Assembly: GCA_000750105.3 (NCBI GenBank)
Contig: JPHH03000007.1
Coordinates: forward strand, 372,001-436,000
Source of the DNA: Tolypocladium sp. Sup5 PDA-1
Taxonomy: Eukaryota; Ascomycota; Sordariomycetes; Hypocreales; Ophiocordycipitaceae
Length of the DNA: 64,000 nucleotides
Direction of reading: 5' to 3'
Shown: positions 44,447 to 55,446 of the stretch, piece after piece
How the letters are laid out: each line of letters starts with the position of its first letter
How positions within the stretch are numbered: the stretch's first letter is position 1
Translations under genes and position numbers: made by a program
Notes under the pieces: model-generated
Told to the model about the DNA's origin: nothing
The model's database searches: none
What the model saw: the letters and a program-made list of their open reading frames with translations, nothing else

Positions 44447-45517
44447 ATGACTACCTTCTCCGACATGGAGCCGAGCCCCGTATCGGTCGAGACCTCGGGC
44501 CCGGCGTTGGCGCTTCCCGGGAAGACGGCTCTCATGGAAGCATTGGAGGATGTTTTCTGCGGATCGGTAAGTCTGCCCGAGGTTGCTTCGTTCCGTGCCA
44601 GCGACCAGAGAAACTGACCAACCCAGGTTGCCGGCGTCGTGGGCAAGTACATCGAGTATCCGTTCGACACCGTCAAAGTTAGGCTCCAAAGCCAGCCCGA
44701 CCACCTCCCCCTGCGATACAAGGGTCCGCTGGACTGTTTTCGACAATCTATACAATCCGATGGAGTCCTGAGCCTGTACCGCGGCATCAGCGCGCCGCTG
44801 GTTGGTGCCGCCGCCGAAACGAGCAGCCTGTTCCTCTTCGAGAGCCTTGGGCGGGAGGCTCTGTTCAATGCCGGGCTGTACTCTCGGGAGAAGGGCTTGT
44901 CCGTGCCAGCGCTGTGGCTCACGGGTGCATTTGCCGGCGCCTTCACCTCGTTTGTCCTCACACCAATCGAGCTGGTCAAATGCAAGATCCAGGCGCCATT
45001 GCTTGCCGAGGGCCGTTCGGCGGCTCCGATGCGGCCGCTGGCCGTTATTCGAGATGTATTCCGCCATGAGGGGCTGAGAGGTTTCTGGCATGGCCAGCTA
45101 GGAACCTTGATCCGAGAGACTGGCGGGGGTGCGGCCTGGTTCGGCGCCAAGGAGACGGTCACGTCCATGTTCTACGGCCTCCAGACACGGACTGCGGCGA
45201 CCCGAGCAGAAATTGAGAGCATCATGGCCCAGCCCCTGCCGCTATGGCAGCAGGCCCTCGCCGGCGCGTCGGCAGGCGTGTCGTACAACTTCTTGTTCTT
45301 CCCCGCCGACACCATCAAATCCCGGATGCAGACGATGCCCGTCGGCGGCCTGGCAGAGAAACGCACGTTTTGGAATGAAGGAGTGGCCTTGTGGCAACAA
45401 CATGGCCTTCGGGGCATGTACCGTGGCTGCGGCATCACCTGCCTTCGCGCAGCCCCCAGCTCAGCATTCATATTTATGGTCTACGACGGCCTCAAGCGAA
45501 ACATCCCCCTGTATTGA
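44447..45517 (+). CDS. ORT1: Mitochondrial ornithine carrier (ORT1/ARG-13 type)
   Basis: Two exons, 44447-44566 and 44627-45517 (336 residues). SLC25 carrier of the inner mitochondrial membrane that exports ornithine for cytosolic arginine synthesis; the Neurospora counterpart is ARG-13. The three repeats have PFDTVKVR (about residue 52), PIELVKCK and PADTIKSR. The triplet around the second repeat (LTGAFAGAFTSFVLTPIELV) and the ETGGGAAWFGAKE stretch point to the ornithine/carnitine branch of the family, and the N-terminal 40 residues before the first repeat fit the fungal ornithine carriers. The start has two nearby Met codons (44447 and one six codons on); the first was chosen. Substrate assignment is by family resemblance. 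Confidence 0.85.
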
Positions 45518-45858
45518 GACGGCGGGGGGGGAATACTTGATTTGATTTCGGTTCAGCGGGTCTGGTTTCTTTTCATATCTTATTCTGCCATTGGATTGCC
45601 GGTTCACCGGTACGCATTGGGAAGGCGTTTCGAGTCGAGGCTCTCGGATGATAATTAAACGGTGGTAGATGTATAGTCGGGGCGAGTTCATAGGAAACAA
45701 TAGAAGGACTATAGGGGCGCGCCGAGGCAATTCAATGTGTTCAAACTCCAGCCGTGTGGCTTTCAGCAACAGCAAATACCACCCGGAACAGTCGGTACTC
45801 GCCAACGAAGATACTCTTCCATACACAGTCATCCTTCCAGTTCCTGACAAGCATCATA
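45518..45858. other. Convergent 3' intergenic region
   Basis: 341 bases between the stops of the ornithine carrier and the TspO-type gene. It includes a run of nine G after the carrier stop; nothing else is supported. Confidence 0.6.
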
Positions 45859-46551
45859 CTATTCCTGCTTGTTTGTCATCTTCACCTCCTTCTCCGACAG
45901 GTCCCAGTTGTTGAGATACCCGGCCCCGGCACACAGGTACGTCGCGAAGCCCAACCAGGCGAGGTAGGGGATCTGGCAGAGGCCGGCGACGCGGTCGATG
46001 TTGCCCCACAGGTACGCAAGGTAGCCGTTGACGCCGATGAGGCTGACGATGTCAACGGTGGCCTCGATGGGCCGCTTGGCGACGAAGAAGAGGGGCATCC
46101 ACGCGAGGTTGAGGCCGAGCTGGATGGTGTACAACGTCATGCTGTGCCTCGACGCCTGGATGGTTTCCGGTGAGGCGAGCGGGGAGAGGCCCGTGTTGGT
46201 GGCTCGGTATGCAGCATACCCCATGAGTCTGGACGAGGGAGTCTGTCAGTCTTGTCCACCAGGCGTGCAATGCAGGGTATATATACCCATAGAGCAGCGT
46301 CCACACGGGGCCAAAGACCCAAGGCGGAGGCCGCAGAGGCGGCTGCTTCAATGCAAGATACGTCTTTTGCGTCTCGGAAGCTAACAAAGCACTCATGTTA
46401 GTTTGAACGAGAGCATTGCCTTTCGTCGACGAGGCTTACGGCGGGTCCCATAGCCGACGGCGGTGCCCAGCGCGATGGGCAGGAGGATGCTCGCCGCGGG
46501 GTGTTGCAGCACATTCGCTGGAATGGTGATGCTTGGGATGTAGGTCGTCAT
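45859..46551 (-). CDS. TspO/MBR family membrane protein
   Basis: Three exons on the minus strand: 46551-46440, 46380-46287, 46228-45859 (191 residues). TspO proteins (translocator protein, peripheral benzodiazepine receptor family) are five-helix membrane proteins that bind porphyrins and sterols; animal forms sit in the outer mitochondrial membrane. Seen: N-terminal helix ILLPIALGTAVGYGTR, the loop LALKQPPLRPPPWVFGPVWTLLYG with the family's Pro/Trp signature, GLMGYAAYRA, then LGLNLAWMPLFF and YLAYLWGNIDRVAGLCQIPYL, ending WLGFATYLCAGAGYLNN. Each intron lies at a loop or helix edge, and splicing restores the signature. TspO is patchy in fungi and its fungal role is unclear. It is divergent from CDC6. 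Confidence 0.9.
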
Positions 46552-47252
46552 GATGGCTGGCGGCTTGGACAGTTTGCGTACACTGCGAGAGTTTGTGTTG
46601 CTGCAAGAATACGTGGGAAGTACGCTGCTAATATGTTGGTTACGTGGTGGTGATGGCGTTGGATAAATGAAGCTTTGGGGATCGGGAGCCAATGTCGTCA
46701 TGGTTCGACTGCTTGGGCAGCCCGGGTAGGACTGGTGGAATGCCAGATTTACCCCAACGAATTTGTGCTGATGAGAATCTTCCTTTATTATCTGCCCGAA
46801 TTATTTCGCATTTGCGTACGGGGGCTCTCCAGCTCAATGCTCATTAGAAGTCCATCCAAGGAGTCTGGCGATCTTCAGACGTCCACAAGGAGCTGCAGTG
46901 ATGACGGCACTAAGAAGTTGACCCTTGCATCCGGGTTGCCGGGCTGTCATCGGGGCCGTTGGAATGTGGGTTGGGCGACGTGGTCACGTGCCGAGAATCG
47001 CGGGCCAGGACTTTAATGGATGTGGCGCGTGGGGTCGCGTCTTGACGCGTCTCGACACGCCCCGGTACGCCAGATCGTGGCGCGCGGCTACAACAGGGCA
47101 GCTCAGACTCTTTTAATTGACGGACCGACGGTGCAGCACCCTCCCCTTCCGCCTTCCCAACCTAAACTGCAAACTTCGACAACCCTCGCAACATTGGAAA
47201 GAGCACCGCGCTCCAGCTTCACACGATAATTTGGAAGGCGCAATCTCTCACA
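46552..47252. promoter_or_regulatory. Bidirectional promoter, TspO-type gene and CDC6
   Basis: 701 bases between divergent start codons. No gene is supported. It contains an MCB-like ACGCGT site at 47045-47050. Confidence 0.5.
47045..47050. promoter_or_regulatory. MCB-like site ACGCGT upstream of CDC6
   Basis: The hexamer, in the context GACGCGTC, lies 203 bases upstream of the CDC6 ATG. MBF-type factors bind ACGCGT to drive G1/S genes, and CDC6/cdc18 is a known target in yeasts. The site could arise by chance in GC-rich DNA. Confidence 0.4.
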
Positions 47253-49143
47253 ATGGCTCGCACCGCACTGGGAAAGAGGACTCGCAGTGCTGCGGAAGCT
47301 GGTAAGTGCATCCCTGCCTCCAGACCGTGACAAGCTTTGCGATGCTGATGCCAGGGCAGCCACTGTCCAGACCCCCAGCAAGAGGACCCGTCACCACGAC
47401 GCGTACGCGCTCTACAAAGCCAACGACGAGAATTACGATCCCCAAGAGGTCGACGACAGCGAGGATGAAGCTGAGCTCGAGCTCGAGCTCGACGTCGTCG
47501 CAGAGCTGCCCCCAAAGAGGCAACGCGCTCAATCCCGCGCGTCTGCGAAGCAGAATCCAGTCACCCCGTCCACGCCCCGACACCGCGATGCCTTGTCTGG
47601 GTATCCCACGACGCCCCGACACACCGTCATGTCGGCGGGCAAGCTCTTCAAGCGCCTGACGCCCCCATCTCCTCTCTCGCCCTCGACCATCCAGACAGTC
47701 TACCACTCCGCACGGCAGCTCTTTGCCCGGGGAGCGGAACCTGGCCAGCTCATCGGCAGGGACTCTGAGCGAGAGCAGCTCACCAAGTTCCTGGGCCGCT
47801 GCTCGTCCTCGTCTCCCAACGGCTGCCTCTACGTCAGCGGTGCACCAGGCACCGGCAAGAGCGCCATGATTACCGAGTTGACGCGAGAGTATGCCGAGCG
47901 TGAGGGCGTGCGAAGTGCTTACATCAACTGCATGAGCATCAAGTCGTCCAAGGACTTGTACAGCACGCTGCTAGGAGGGCTGGGACTGGACAGCGACATG
48001 ACCGAGACGGACGCCATTGCGGCTTTGCAGCAGGCCTTTTGCTCCAAGTCGAAGTTGGCCACCGTTTACCAGGTGACCCTGGACGAGATTGACCACATTC
48101 TGACTATGGGTCTGGAGAGTCTCTACCGCGTCTTTGAGTGGTCCCTGCAGAAGTCGTCCCGGCTGGTGCTCATCGGCATCGCCAACGCGTTGGATCTCAC
48201 GGACCGCTTCCTACCCCGGCTCAAGTCGAAGAACCTGAAGCCGGAGCTGCTTCCATTCCTGCCATATACCGCTGCCCAGGTCAAGAACATCATCACCACG
48301 CGGCTCAAGTCCCTCATACCCGAGGGCAAGGAAGGCTACACCCCTTTTATCCACCCGGCCGCCATCGAGCTCTGTTCGCGAAAGGTGTCGAGCCAGACGG
48401 GCGACCTCCGCAAGGCGTTTGAGATATGCCGGCGCGCCCTGGAACTGATTGAAGCCGAGACGAGATCGAAGCACGCAGAGGAAGCGAGGGAGAAGATGTT
48501 GCAAATGACGCCGTCCAAGAAGCCCCTCGGAGAAAACGTCAACGGGGTGGCCATGGCAGGCTGCGGATCGTCCCGGAGTGTTGTGCAGATCATGGCCTCG
48601 TCACTCAAGGCCTTGACGGCTGAAACGGCCCCGCGAGCTTCCATCGGGCACTTGAACAAGATTACGGCAGCGGCATTCAGCAACGGCACCTCGCAGCGTC
48701 TCAAGACGCTCAACCTCCAGCAAAAGGCGGCTCTCTCTGCCCTGGTAGCGTACGAAAACCGAGCTCGCAGCACGGCCAAATCAGCAAGCATACCCTCGAC
48801 GCCTTCCAAGTCGCATACAATGGCGCCGACCATCAAGATGCTGTTTGACACGTACTGCCAGCTCTGCACCCGAGACTCAGTACTCCACCCGCTGTCGAGC
48901 TCCGAGTTCCGGGAAGTCGTTGGCAGCTTGGAGACACTTGGGCTTGTCAACGCAGTGGACGGGAAGAACGGCAGCTTCGCCGCGGCACAGACCCCGAGCA
49001 AACGCGGCCGCAAGGGTGCGGTCGGCAGTGGTGACGAGAAGCGCATCGCCAGTTCCGTAAGCGAGAAGGATATGGAATCGGTCACGGATGGAGTTGGCGC
49101 GGGCATTCTGAAGAGCATTTTGATGGGCGAGGCGTTGGACTAA
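47253..49143 (+). CDS. CDC6: DNA replication licensing factor CDC6/Cdc18
   Basis: Two exons, 47253-47301 and 47360-49143 (610 residues). Cdc6 is the AAA+ ATPase that, with ORC and Cdt1, loads the MCM helicase at origins. Residues 1-150 are disordered and carry several TP/SP sites (VQTPSKR, NPVTPSTPRHR, LTPPSPLSPSTI) suited to CDK control, plus the basic start RTALGKRTRS. The AAA+ module starts near 160: Walker A GAPGTGKSAM (about 177), Walker B TLDEIDHIL (about 257), sensor 1 LIGIANALDLTDRFLPRL, and sensor 2 region ELCSRKVSSQTGDLRKAFEI. A winged-helix domain completes the C-terminus (LFDTYCQLC, LSSSEFREVVGSLETLGLVN). The acceptor CCAGGGCAG was read at its second AG, which keeps the frame. Orc1 is excluded by the absence of a BAH domain and by length. 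Confidence 0.92.
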
Positions 49144-50830
49144 ACAAGGGACGGATTACATTGTCGGTTGGGAGTTGTGGTCTTGTCTACTGCATTGATT
49201 TGGCGCATTGGAACGGAAAATGCATGGCATCAGCATTGGAATCAGCATTGGAATCAGCATTGGCGTTGGATGGAATTTCACATGATGGATACCTGGTTCG
49301 TTACGTGGAGTAGTACTGATTGGGTTGGGCGGGTGCATTCTTAGACGGGCCACAATGGCATTGAGGATGGATAAGAATAGAATGCTGGCAAACCATGAGC
49401 CGTGTCTTTCATGTCCCGAGTGAGAATAGAAACAGCCACGCAAGTGAGGTGGCGTATACTTGCAAGGCCATTCAGCTCTGCTTGGCTCGGTACGCCATGG
49501 ACGGTGATCTACGGACGCGTATACATAGAGACCGAGGGGCCCTTGAAAATACGTGGCGAGCAATGCCCTCTGATGCCGAGAGCCGAGAGTCGCCAAAAGG
49601 TGCCAGAGGTGCATGTCACGCACGGATCAGCTGGTGCAGTGTCCTGATACCGGGGATGTTGCACAACGTCGTGCCTCTGCGGCTGTACACATACTTCGTA
49701 CTTGGAGGCTTGGGGCTGCCTGAGTCGTCATCGTCCGAGGAGTCGTGCCGTGCCGTCAAGTTGACAGCTGCGAGTACCTTGCGCACACGTGTGGACGGGG
49801 GATGGGGGATGGGTTCGGGAGGCAGCCAACCAGGCGGGACACCAACAGCGGGCGTCGATGTGCACAAACGGCCAGCAACCATCCGTACCACGAATGCACA
49901 TTCAAGGCGCTGCTGCTACTGGCCCGGCGATCCTTCGACCTGGACAAGCACAGCCCCAGGACAGCCGGGTATCCGTCTCCACTCGTCGGAAGCGTACCGG
50001 GGCATGCGTACTTCGTACAGCTGAGTATATAAGGATTCGTCCAAGATACTTTGTAAGTGCTTCTCGCAACCCCATGATATTAAATGGAAGCTGCTGGAAC
50101 ACTGCTGGGTCCCTCAGGCATTGTAACGTAAAGGTATTTGTTATCAACCAGGCCTGCTCCAGCGGAGCCGGAAAGTACCTACCAAGCGTTCTCTTGGCAC
50201 AGGGCCTCTCCCAAGACCTCCCTCGACGACGAGCCCTCCTCGATCTTGGCACATGCCACCCAAGTGACCCAACGGAAGGCTGACCCCGGGCCGTGCTTGC
50301 CTGCCACTCCGTCGCTGTTGCTGCAACACCAACTCCTGTGCGTCGTGCGCCGTGACCGTGACAGCTACAGTCACCAGTGCACCACCGCCCGCAGCCACGG
50401 TGCCAACGGGCTCCGGAGCTGCATTGTCTGCGGCCGCGGGCGCAGTGCTGCGCTGTCGAGGTGAAACGGACCCGGGCCTCCAGCTGCCTGTGACTCTGTC
50501 GGCTCCCTACGGACTTTCCCCCGCTATTGTCTGCCCTCTCCAGACCCCACCGTCCATATTCGTCCATACGCGCGCGACCACCACCGACGACCTCCCCCAG
50601 CAGCCGCCACGCCACAGACCAGCCCTGCCTCGAGCTCGAATCCGCGATCACCTCGCTCAGCCACGACGGGCGACGACGCGCCGCTGCGCTGCGCTGCCCT
50701 GCTTTGCGCTGCCCTGGCCCTGCGCACGCACGCCCTACCCAACGACCCGACGACGAGCAACCGAGGACGCGAAGCCCCCGGCCCCGTCCGAGGCCAGCCT
50801 GGCCCAGCCTATCCCATCCCGTGCCATCCC
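49144..50830. other. Intergenic region between CDC6 and PalF
   Basis: 1.69 kb without a supported gene. It holds the CDC6 3' end, a 12-mer tandem repeat, two TACTTCGTAC repeat copies (near 49.69 and 50.01 kb), and the long pyrimidine-rich leader of the PalF gene, in which several overlapping frames stay open because of the GC-rich composition. Confidence 0.55.
49229..49264. repeat. Tandem 12-mer ATCAGCATTGGA, three copies
   Basis: Two perfect units and a third ending in C, about 90 bases downstream of the CDC6 stop, probably within its 3' untranslated region. Confidence 0.8.
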
Positions 50831-53400
50831 ATGCCGCCAGACCAGCGCCGGGGGGGCACCGGTCGCCTGTCGGCGTCGTCGTCGTCGCAGTCTCTGCAGA
50901 CCGTCCCAGTCCCCGGCTCCTCCTCCGACGCACACGGCCTCAACGAGCCGTCCTCCCCGCTCCCGTTGCCACCACCCTCGCCGAACCCCTCTACGACGCC
51001 GTCCTCGTCGTCGCGCCCGAGCCTGCTGTCGCGGCTGAGCCTGCCCCTGTCGCTGCCGCTGCGGAATCGCAGTCGCAACGTCATCGACTTCCACGTGCGC
51101 TGCGACGAGCCGTACCGCAAGTACAACGCCGGCGACTCGGTTCGCGGCTGCGTCGTCCTCGTCCTCGTCAAGCCGCTGCGCATCACCCACCTCGTCGTCT
51201 CCCTGCACGGCTACGTGCGCGTCCTTAGGGACCCGACGTCGGTGGCCAAGGCGCAGCTCGCTACGGGCCTGCCCCAAGGTGGCAGCTCTACGCGCCCGCA
51301 GTACCACGGCAATGGCCTCGCCAGCCTCTTCCAGGACGAGCAGGTCCTCAGCAGCGAGGGGCGGATCGAGCCGGGCAAGTACGAGTTCAACTTCGACCTG
51401 GTGTTCCCGGACAAGGAGCTGCCCAGCAGCATTGATGTAGGTTGCGGACCGACGGCGCCGTTGCCATTGGGGAGCCTGGCGCAAGTTGCTGACAGCGGGT
51501 GGTGTGACAGTTTGAGCGAGGAACCATTTCATACATGATTACAGCGACGATAACGAGACCGACGACGATTGCGCCGACGTCTACTTGCGACAGGAGGGTC
51601 ATGCTGGCCGAGATGATCGACGTCGGCATGCTCGCGCCGCCGCGCCCGAGGACCATATTCCTCGAGCCGATATCGAAGCGCACGCGGAGGAAGAAGTCGG
51701 CAGCGCAGGACAAGGCCCCGGCATCAGCGGCCCCGGCACCAGTGGCCCCTGACATCAACGACCTTGCCTCCGAGGCCGATTCGGTGGACCGGTCCGTCGT
51801 CACCGACGACTCCGGCCGCGGAACCCTAGCAGATCACCGAGCCCATATCCCCAGCGATATGCGCAGTGAGCTCAGCGGCGAGAGCGGCCGCAGTCTCAGC
51901 ACGGCCATTAGCAGAGCCGATCTTGCGCAGCTGTCCCAGGTCGGCTCGGCGATGACTCCAGCAGCGAAGCAGCAGGTCGTCGACGACAAGACCATCACGG
52001 CTACGATTGAGCTGCTACGGGGAGGATGCCTCGCCGGCGACACGGTGTCTGTGCGAATCACGGTGCAGCACGTCAAGCGGGTCAAGAGCATGACGGGAGT
52101 CATCGTCACGCTGTTTCGGCAAGGCAAGATGGACACTTCGCCGCCGCCTTCGCTGTTTGCAGACATGAACAAGGAGGAGGCCAGAAGGCTGGACAAGGAG
52201 GAGACGTACCCGAGATCGCGGACGGGACTGGGCGGGCTCTCGCTCTCCTCGTCAAACTCGACGAGCGTGTTCCGCAAAGACTTGGATCAAAACGCGGCGC
52301 CTCTCATTATCGACCCTGCCACATTGCAGGCGTCTGTCACCGTGTCGGTCCGACTGCCAGATGACGCGTTTCCGACGATAAAGGGCGTGCCCGGGGAGAT
52401 GATCAGCTTCAAGTATCACGTAGAGATTGTCGTGGACTTGGGCGGCAGACTGGCGAGCCAGCTCCAGGGAGGGCAGTCGTCGTCGTCGAGATACGGGCCG
52501 TACGGCACCACTGGCTCGGAGCCGAGCGGCAGCACATACGCCCCGCGGAGGGCGACCAACATTGCCGACACGGCGCAGCTGAGGAGGGAGATGGGCGTCA
52601 TCTCGGTGTCCATGGAGACAGTCGTCGGGACCATGGACAGCTCGAGGGGCCGCAAGCCTACGGGCAAGTCACCCGAGTCGAGGACGGTGAGAATCCACCA
52701 CGAGAGCGACGACGAGGAGGCCATACGTCCCGAGATGGGATATTACAATGGGCAGTCACCGTACAGCCAGCCCTCGCCGCAGCCCAATGGCTATCAGTTC
52801 ACGCCGCCGCCAGGACCACCCCCTGCCCATCCTCGCCTGTCCCCTCACCCAATGCAAGGAACAGCGCAGCGTGATTACCTGCAGGCCAATGGCTATCACC
52901 AGGACGCCGCCCCCTCGTACATTCCTCCGCCACATGTCCCCGACGAGCACAGCATGACTGAAAAGGAGCGCATACGACAGGCGGAGACGAGGCTGCTCCC
53001 CAGCCAACCCGGGGCCACGGGCTCTTCCCGCCCCGCAGCCGACGACGACATCTACGACGCGGAAGATACGCCCCGGCCGCGAGGTCCAGGGGGGGCCAAT
53101 GCACCGTCCATCAACGACGTGGCCGCCGGTCCGTCGGCGCCAACAGAAGAGGAATTAAACGCGGGACGGCCGGTGGAGGACAAGCAGGAGCTGGAACGGC
53201 AGCGGCTGATGAACGAAGCCAGCGCGCCGCCCGAGTTCCCCGACGACATGGACCGGAGAGGCGAGGTCTCGTCTTCACGCGAGCAAGCACACGTCGACGC
53301 CGAGCCGTCTGCGCCCGTCCTCGGTAACGACGGGGACGACTTTGTCGCTGCGGTCGGCCCTCCGGTTGGCGTGGAGCAACTACCCGCGTACGAGCGCTGA
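50831..53400 (+). CDS. palF: pH-signalling arrestin PalF/RIM8
   Basis: Two exons, 50831-51436 and 51511-53400 (831 residues). PalF/Rim8 is the arrestin-like adaptor that links the plasma-membrane pH sensor PalH to ESCRT during ambient alkaline signalling to PacC. After a Ser/Pro-rich start of about 75 residues comes the arrestin N domain (NVIDFHVRCDEPYRKYNAGD, GCVVLVLVKPLRITHLVVSL, GKYEFNFDLVFPDKELPSSI) continuing over the splice site into FERGTISYMITATITRPTTI, then the arrestin C domain (ITATIELLRGGCLAGDTVSV, and SFKYHVEIVVDLGG). The C-terminal 300 residues are disordered and Pro-rich and contain YIPPPHVPDEHSMTEKERI and a closing VGVEQLPAYER. The start was the only ATG in frame near the conserved region; the family N-terminus varies, so it could be a little off. 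Confidence 0.87.
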
Positions 53401-53958
53401 CGGGCTCGTCCGTCCTAGTTCTAGTTTTCTCGATGTCACAAGCGGGACATGAATTTTGGGTTCAAATGTACGGAGCATTACTGGAAGATGGGAGTTGTTT
53501 TTTTACACGGTGGGCGGATACACGGCGTTTGGAGACGGGGGTACTTCGTACGGGCGTATTGGTAGCAGGGATGGGATATAAAAGGGGGGATTAATGGTGT
53601 CTGGGCTACTCTCGCAGTCATCTCCTCCGTTGGTTGATTTGAGTTGATACCCAGTGACTTGAATAGGTTCTGGTTCTTCCCGTTCTGTTTCCAGCTTAGG
53701 GAGACTGGGGGCCTATTTAGGCTGCTAGATTATCGATTCAATCCATCGGGGGAGGAGATGGCTGCGAGGGTAGCCTGGGGCAGCAGGCTTGTGAGTCTAT
53801 GAGTGGTGAAATGACGCTGCCGCTTGTGCCGTGGACGAAGGTTTCCATCTGTTCGTACTCGTATCCTCTGCTGTTGTACAGTCTATCGCAAACGTGGCGG
53901 AGAGTCGCTCAATATCGGCCAGATGATATCTGACCCAACACCCAGTCTTCCACCATGA
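53401..53958. other. Convergent 3' intergenic region
   Basis: 558 bases between the stop codons of palF and JAC1. No gene is supported; a TACTTCGTAC repeat copy lies near 53.55 kb. Confidence 0.6.
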
Positions 53959-54738
53959 TCAATGCTGCAGCACCACCGGCCTCCCCTCCTCCCAGTCATG
54001 CACGCTCTCCCGTATATTCACCCAATACCGCAACCGCACCGCCTCCCTCTTGGCGCCCTCGACGTCATCCTCGTGGAACGCCCGCTCGAGCACCTCCTCG
54101 CTGCGCCGAATCCTCTCCTCGTTCTCCTCCCTTAGCGGATCCAGGTCGTGCGGCGCGGCGGCCTCCTCGACGGCCTCGTGCGCGTCCAGCACCGCGGCCA
54201 GCAGGCCCGGCTCCTCGACCTTCAGGGTCTCATCGGTGGCGACGTCGACGCCGCGCAGGGAGAGGAGGTACTGTGCGCGCAGCAGCGGGTTCGCGAGCGT
54301 GCGGTAGGCGTGGTTGATGGCGGACGAGTGCGCCTCGGCGCGGGCCTTGTTGGACGCGGGGTGCTTGTCCGGGTGGTGCGCGGCCTGGAGGCGGAGGAAC
54401 TCGCGGCGCAGGGCGGGCGTGTTGATGGGGAAGTGTCCCGCGGGCGGGGGTCCGTCGGGGAGGGTCTGCGGGAAGTAGTCGTAGAGGGTTCGTGGTGTTG
54501 ATGGTGTTGGGGGTGACGGTGACGAGTCGGCGCGCGTGGCGGTGGATGAGAAGGCGAGCGTGTGCTGCGCGGGCAGACGGGACGAAGCAGCCGCTGCGGA
54601 AATGTTGGTCTGGATCATCGACCGCATACGCATCGTCGCCGTCGTCGTCGTCGCCGTCGGCGCAGCGAGCGACGAAGCTCGACGCGCCCGCAGGCGACAG
54701 CACCGGCCGCACACGCGTGCAGCCGTCGGTCGCAGCAT
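53959..54738 (-). CDS. JAC1: Mitochondrial J-protein co-chaperone Jac1/HscB
   Basis: A single exon of 259 residues. Jac1 delivers the Isu scaffold to the mitochondrial Hsp70 Ssq1 for transfer of Fe-S clusters. The N-terminal 65 residues are rich in Arg, Ala and Ser without acids (MLRPTAARVCGRCCRLRARR), a good matrix presequence. The J domain follows (LYDYFPQTL to about residue 150) with the HPD motif in AHHPDKHP and AINHAYRTLANPLLRAQYLL. The C-terminal HscB oligomerisation domain is helical (EEPGLLAAVLDAHEAVEEA, KREAVRLRYWVNIRESVHDW). The open frame extends 13 codons upstream to a non-ATG codon; the first ATG was used. It is divergent from the flavocytochrome b2-type gene. Confidence 0.92.
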   Translation of the reverse strand: MLRPTAARVCGRCCRLRARRASSLAAPTATTTTATMRMRSMIQTNISAAAASSRLPAQHTLAFSSTATRADSSPSPPTPSTPRTLYDYFPQTLPDGPPPAGHFPINTPALRREFLRLQAAHHPDKHPASNKARAEAHSSAINHAYRTLANPLLRAQYLLSLRGVDVATDETLKVEEPGLLAAVLDAHEAVEEAAAPHDLDPLREENEERIRRSEEVLERAFHEDDVEGAKREAVRLRYWVNIRESVHDWEEGRPVVLQH

Positions 54739-55446
54739 CTCCGTCCCGTTACCACAGTCCCCTCGCGCAGACGTCAAAAGAACAGCGCCGTCGTCGGAAA
54801 CCGCAAACGATATACCCGCGCGGAATCGTTTGGGTTGCTGTTGTGGCGGTGGCAGCGGGTGTCAAGATGCGTCGGAGATTTCGAGAAAGAGGAAAAGCCG
54901 ATGACGCTGAGAATGAAAAAGCCGACGACGCCTGCTGTGTGAAGCTCGGAGGCCCGACGTGGGGGAAGTGGGGGATCCGCCCGCCCCCGAGCTCCGGCCG
55001 GGGGAATAAAGATCCACGAATCCTAGGCCTTCCGATTGCCAACGCCATCAGACTCATCACGCCGACTCGGCTTGGCTCTGCCTTCAACGGCAGCAACTGC
55101 AACAACTGCAACAGCTACAACAACTACGAGAATGACGGCGTTTAGATGAAATCCGGGGCAAAGGGCTCCTCTTCGGCTCATTGCCCGCCTCCATATAATG
55201 CGGCGTGGGGAAGACGGCAACTGACAGCACTGCAGCACCGGCTAACGGCATTACTCTGACAGGCAACTCTCGCCGGCCGGCTTCTGCTAATCTGGGGCCG
55301 ACTCCGCAGCCCGCGCCGCACCCGGGATATTATGCGCCGACCTCGCTTCTTTCGCCTTGGCTACCCATTCTCCTTGTCTTCATTTCCAATCCATTTCAGC
55401 GGCTGCCTTTCCCTGCGTTGAAGAATAGAGTATCCCTGATTGAAAC
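54739..55446. promoter_or_regulatory. Bidirectional promoter, JAC1 and flavocytochrome b2 gene
   Basis: 708 bases between divergent start codons. It contains an imperfect CAACTG/CAACTA repeat at about 55087-55126 and no supported gene. Confidence 0.5.

Noticed and set aside
18978..49143. A DNA-maintenance gene cluster (TERT, REV1, CDC6)
   Set aside because: The three genes are 15 kb and 6 kb apart, on separate promoters with unrelated genes between; co-location looks accidental.
50352..51228. Overlapping frames upstream of and across the palF start
   Set aside because: They are Pro/Ala/Arg-rich translations of a pyrimidine-rich leader and of palF in other frames; no domain supports them.
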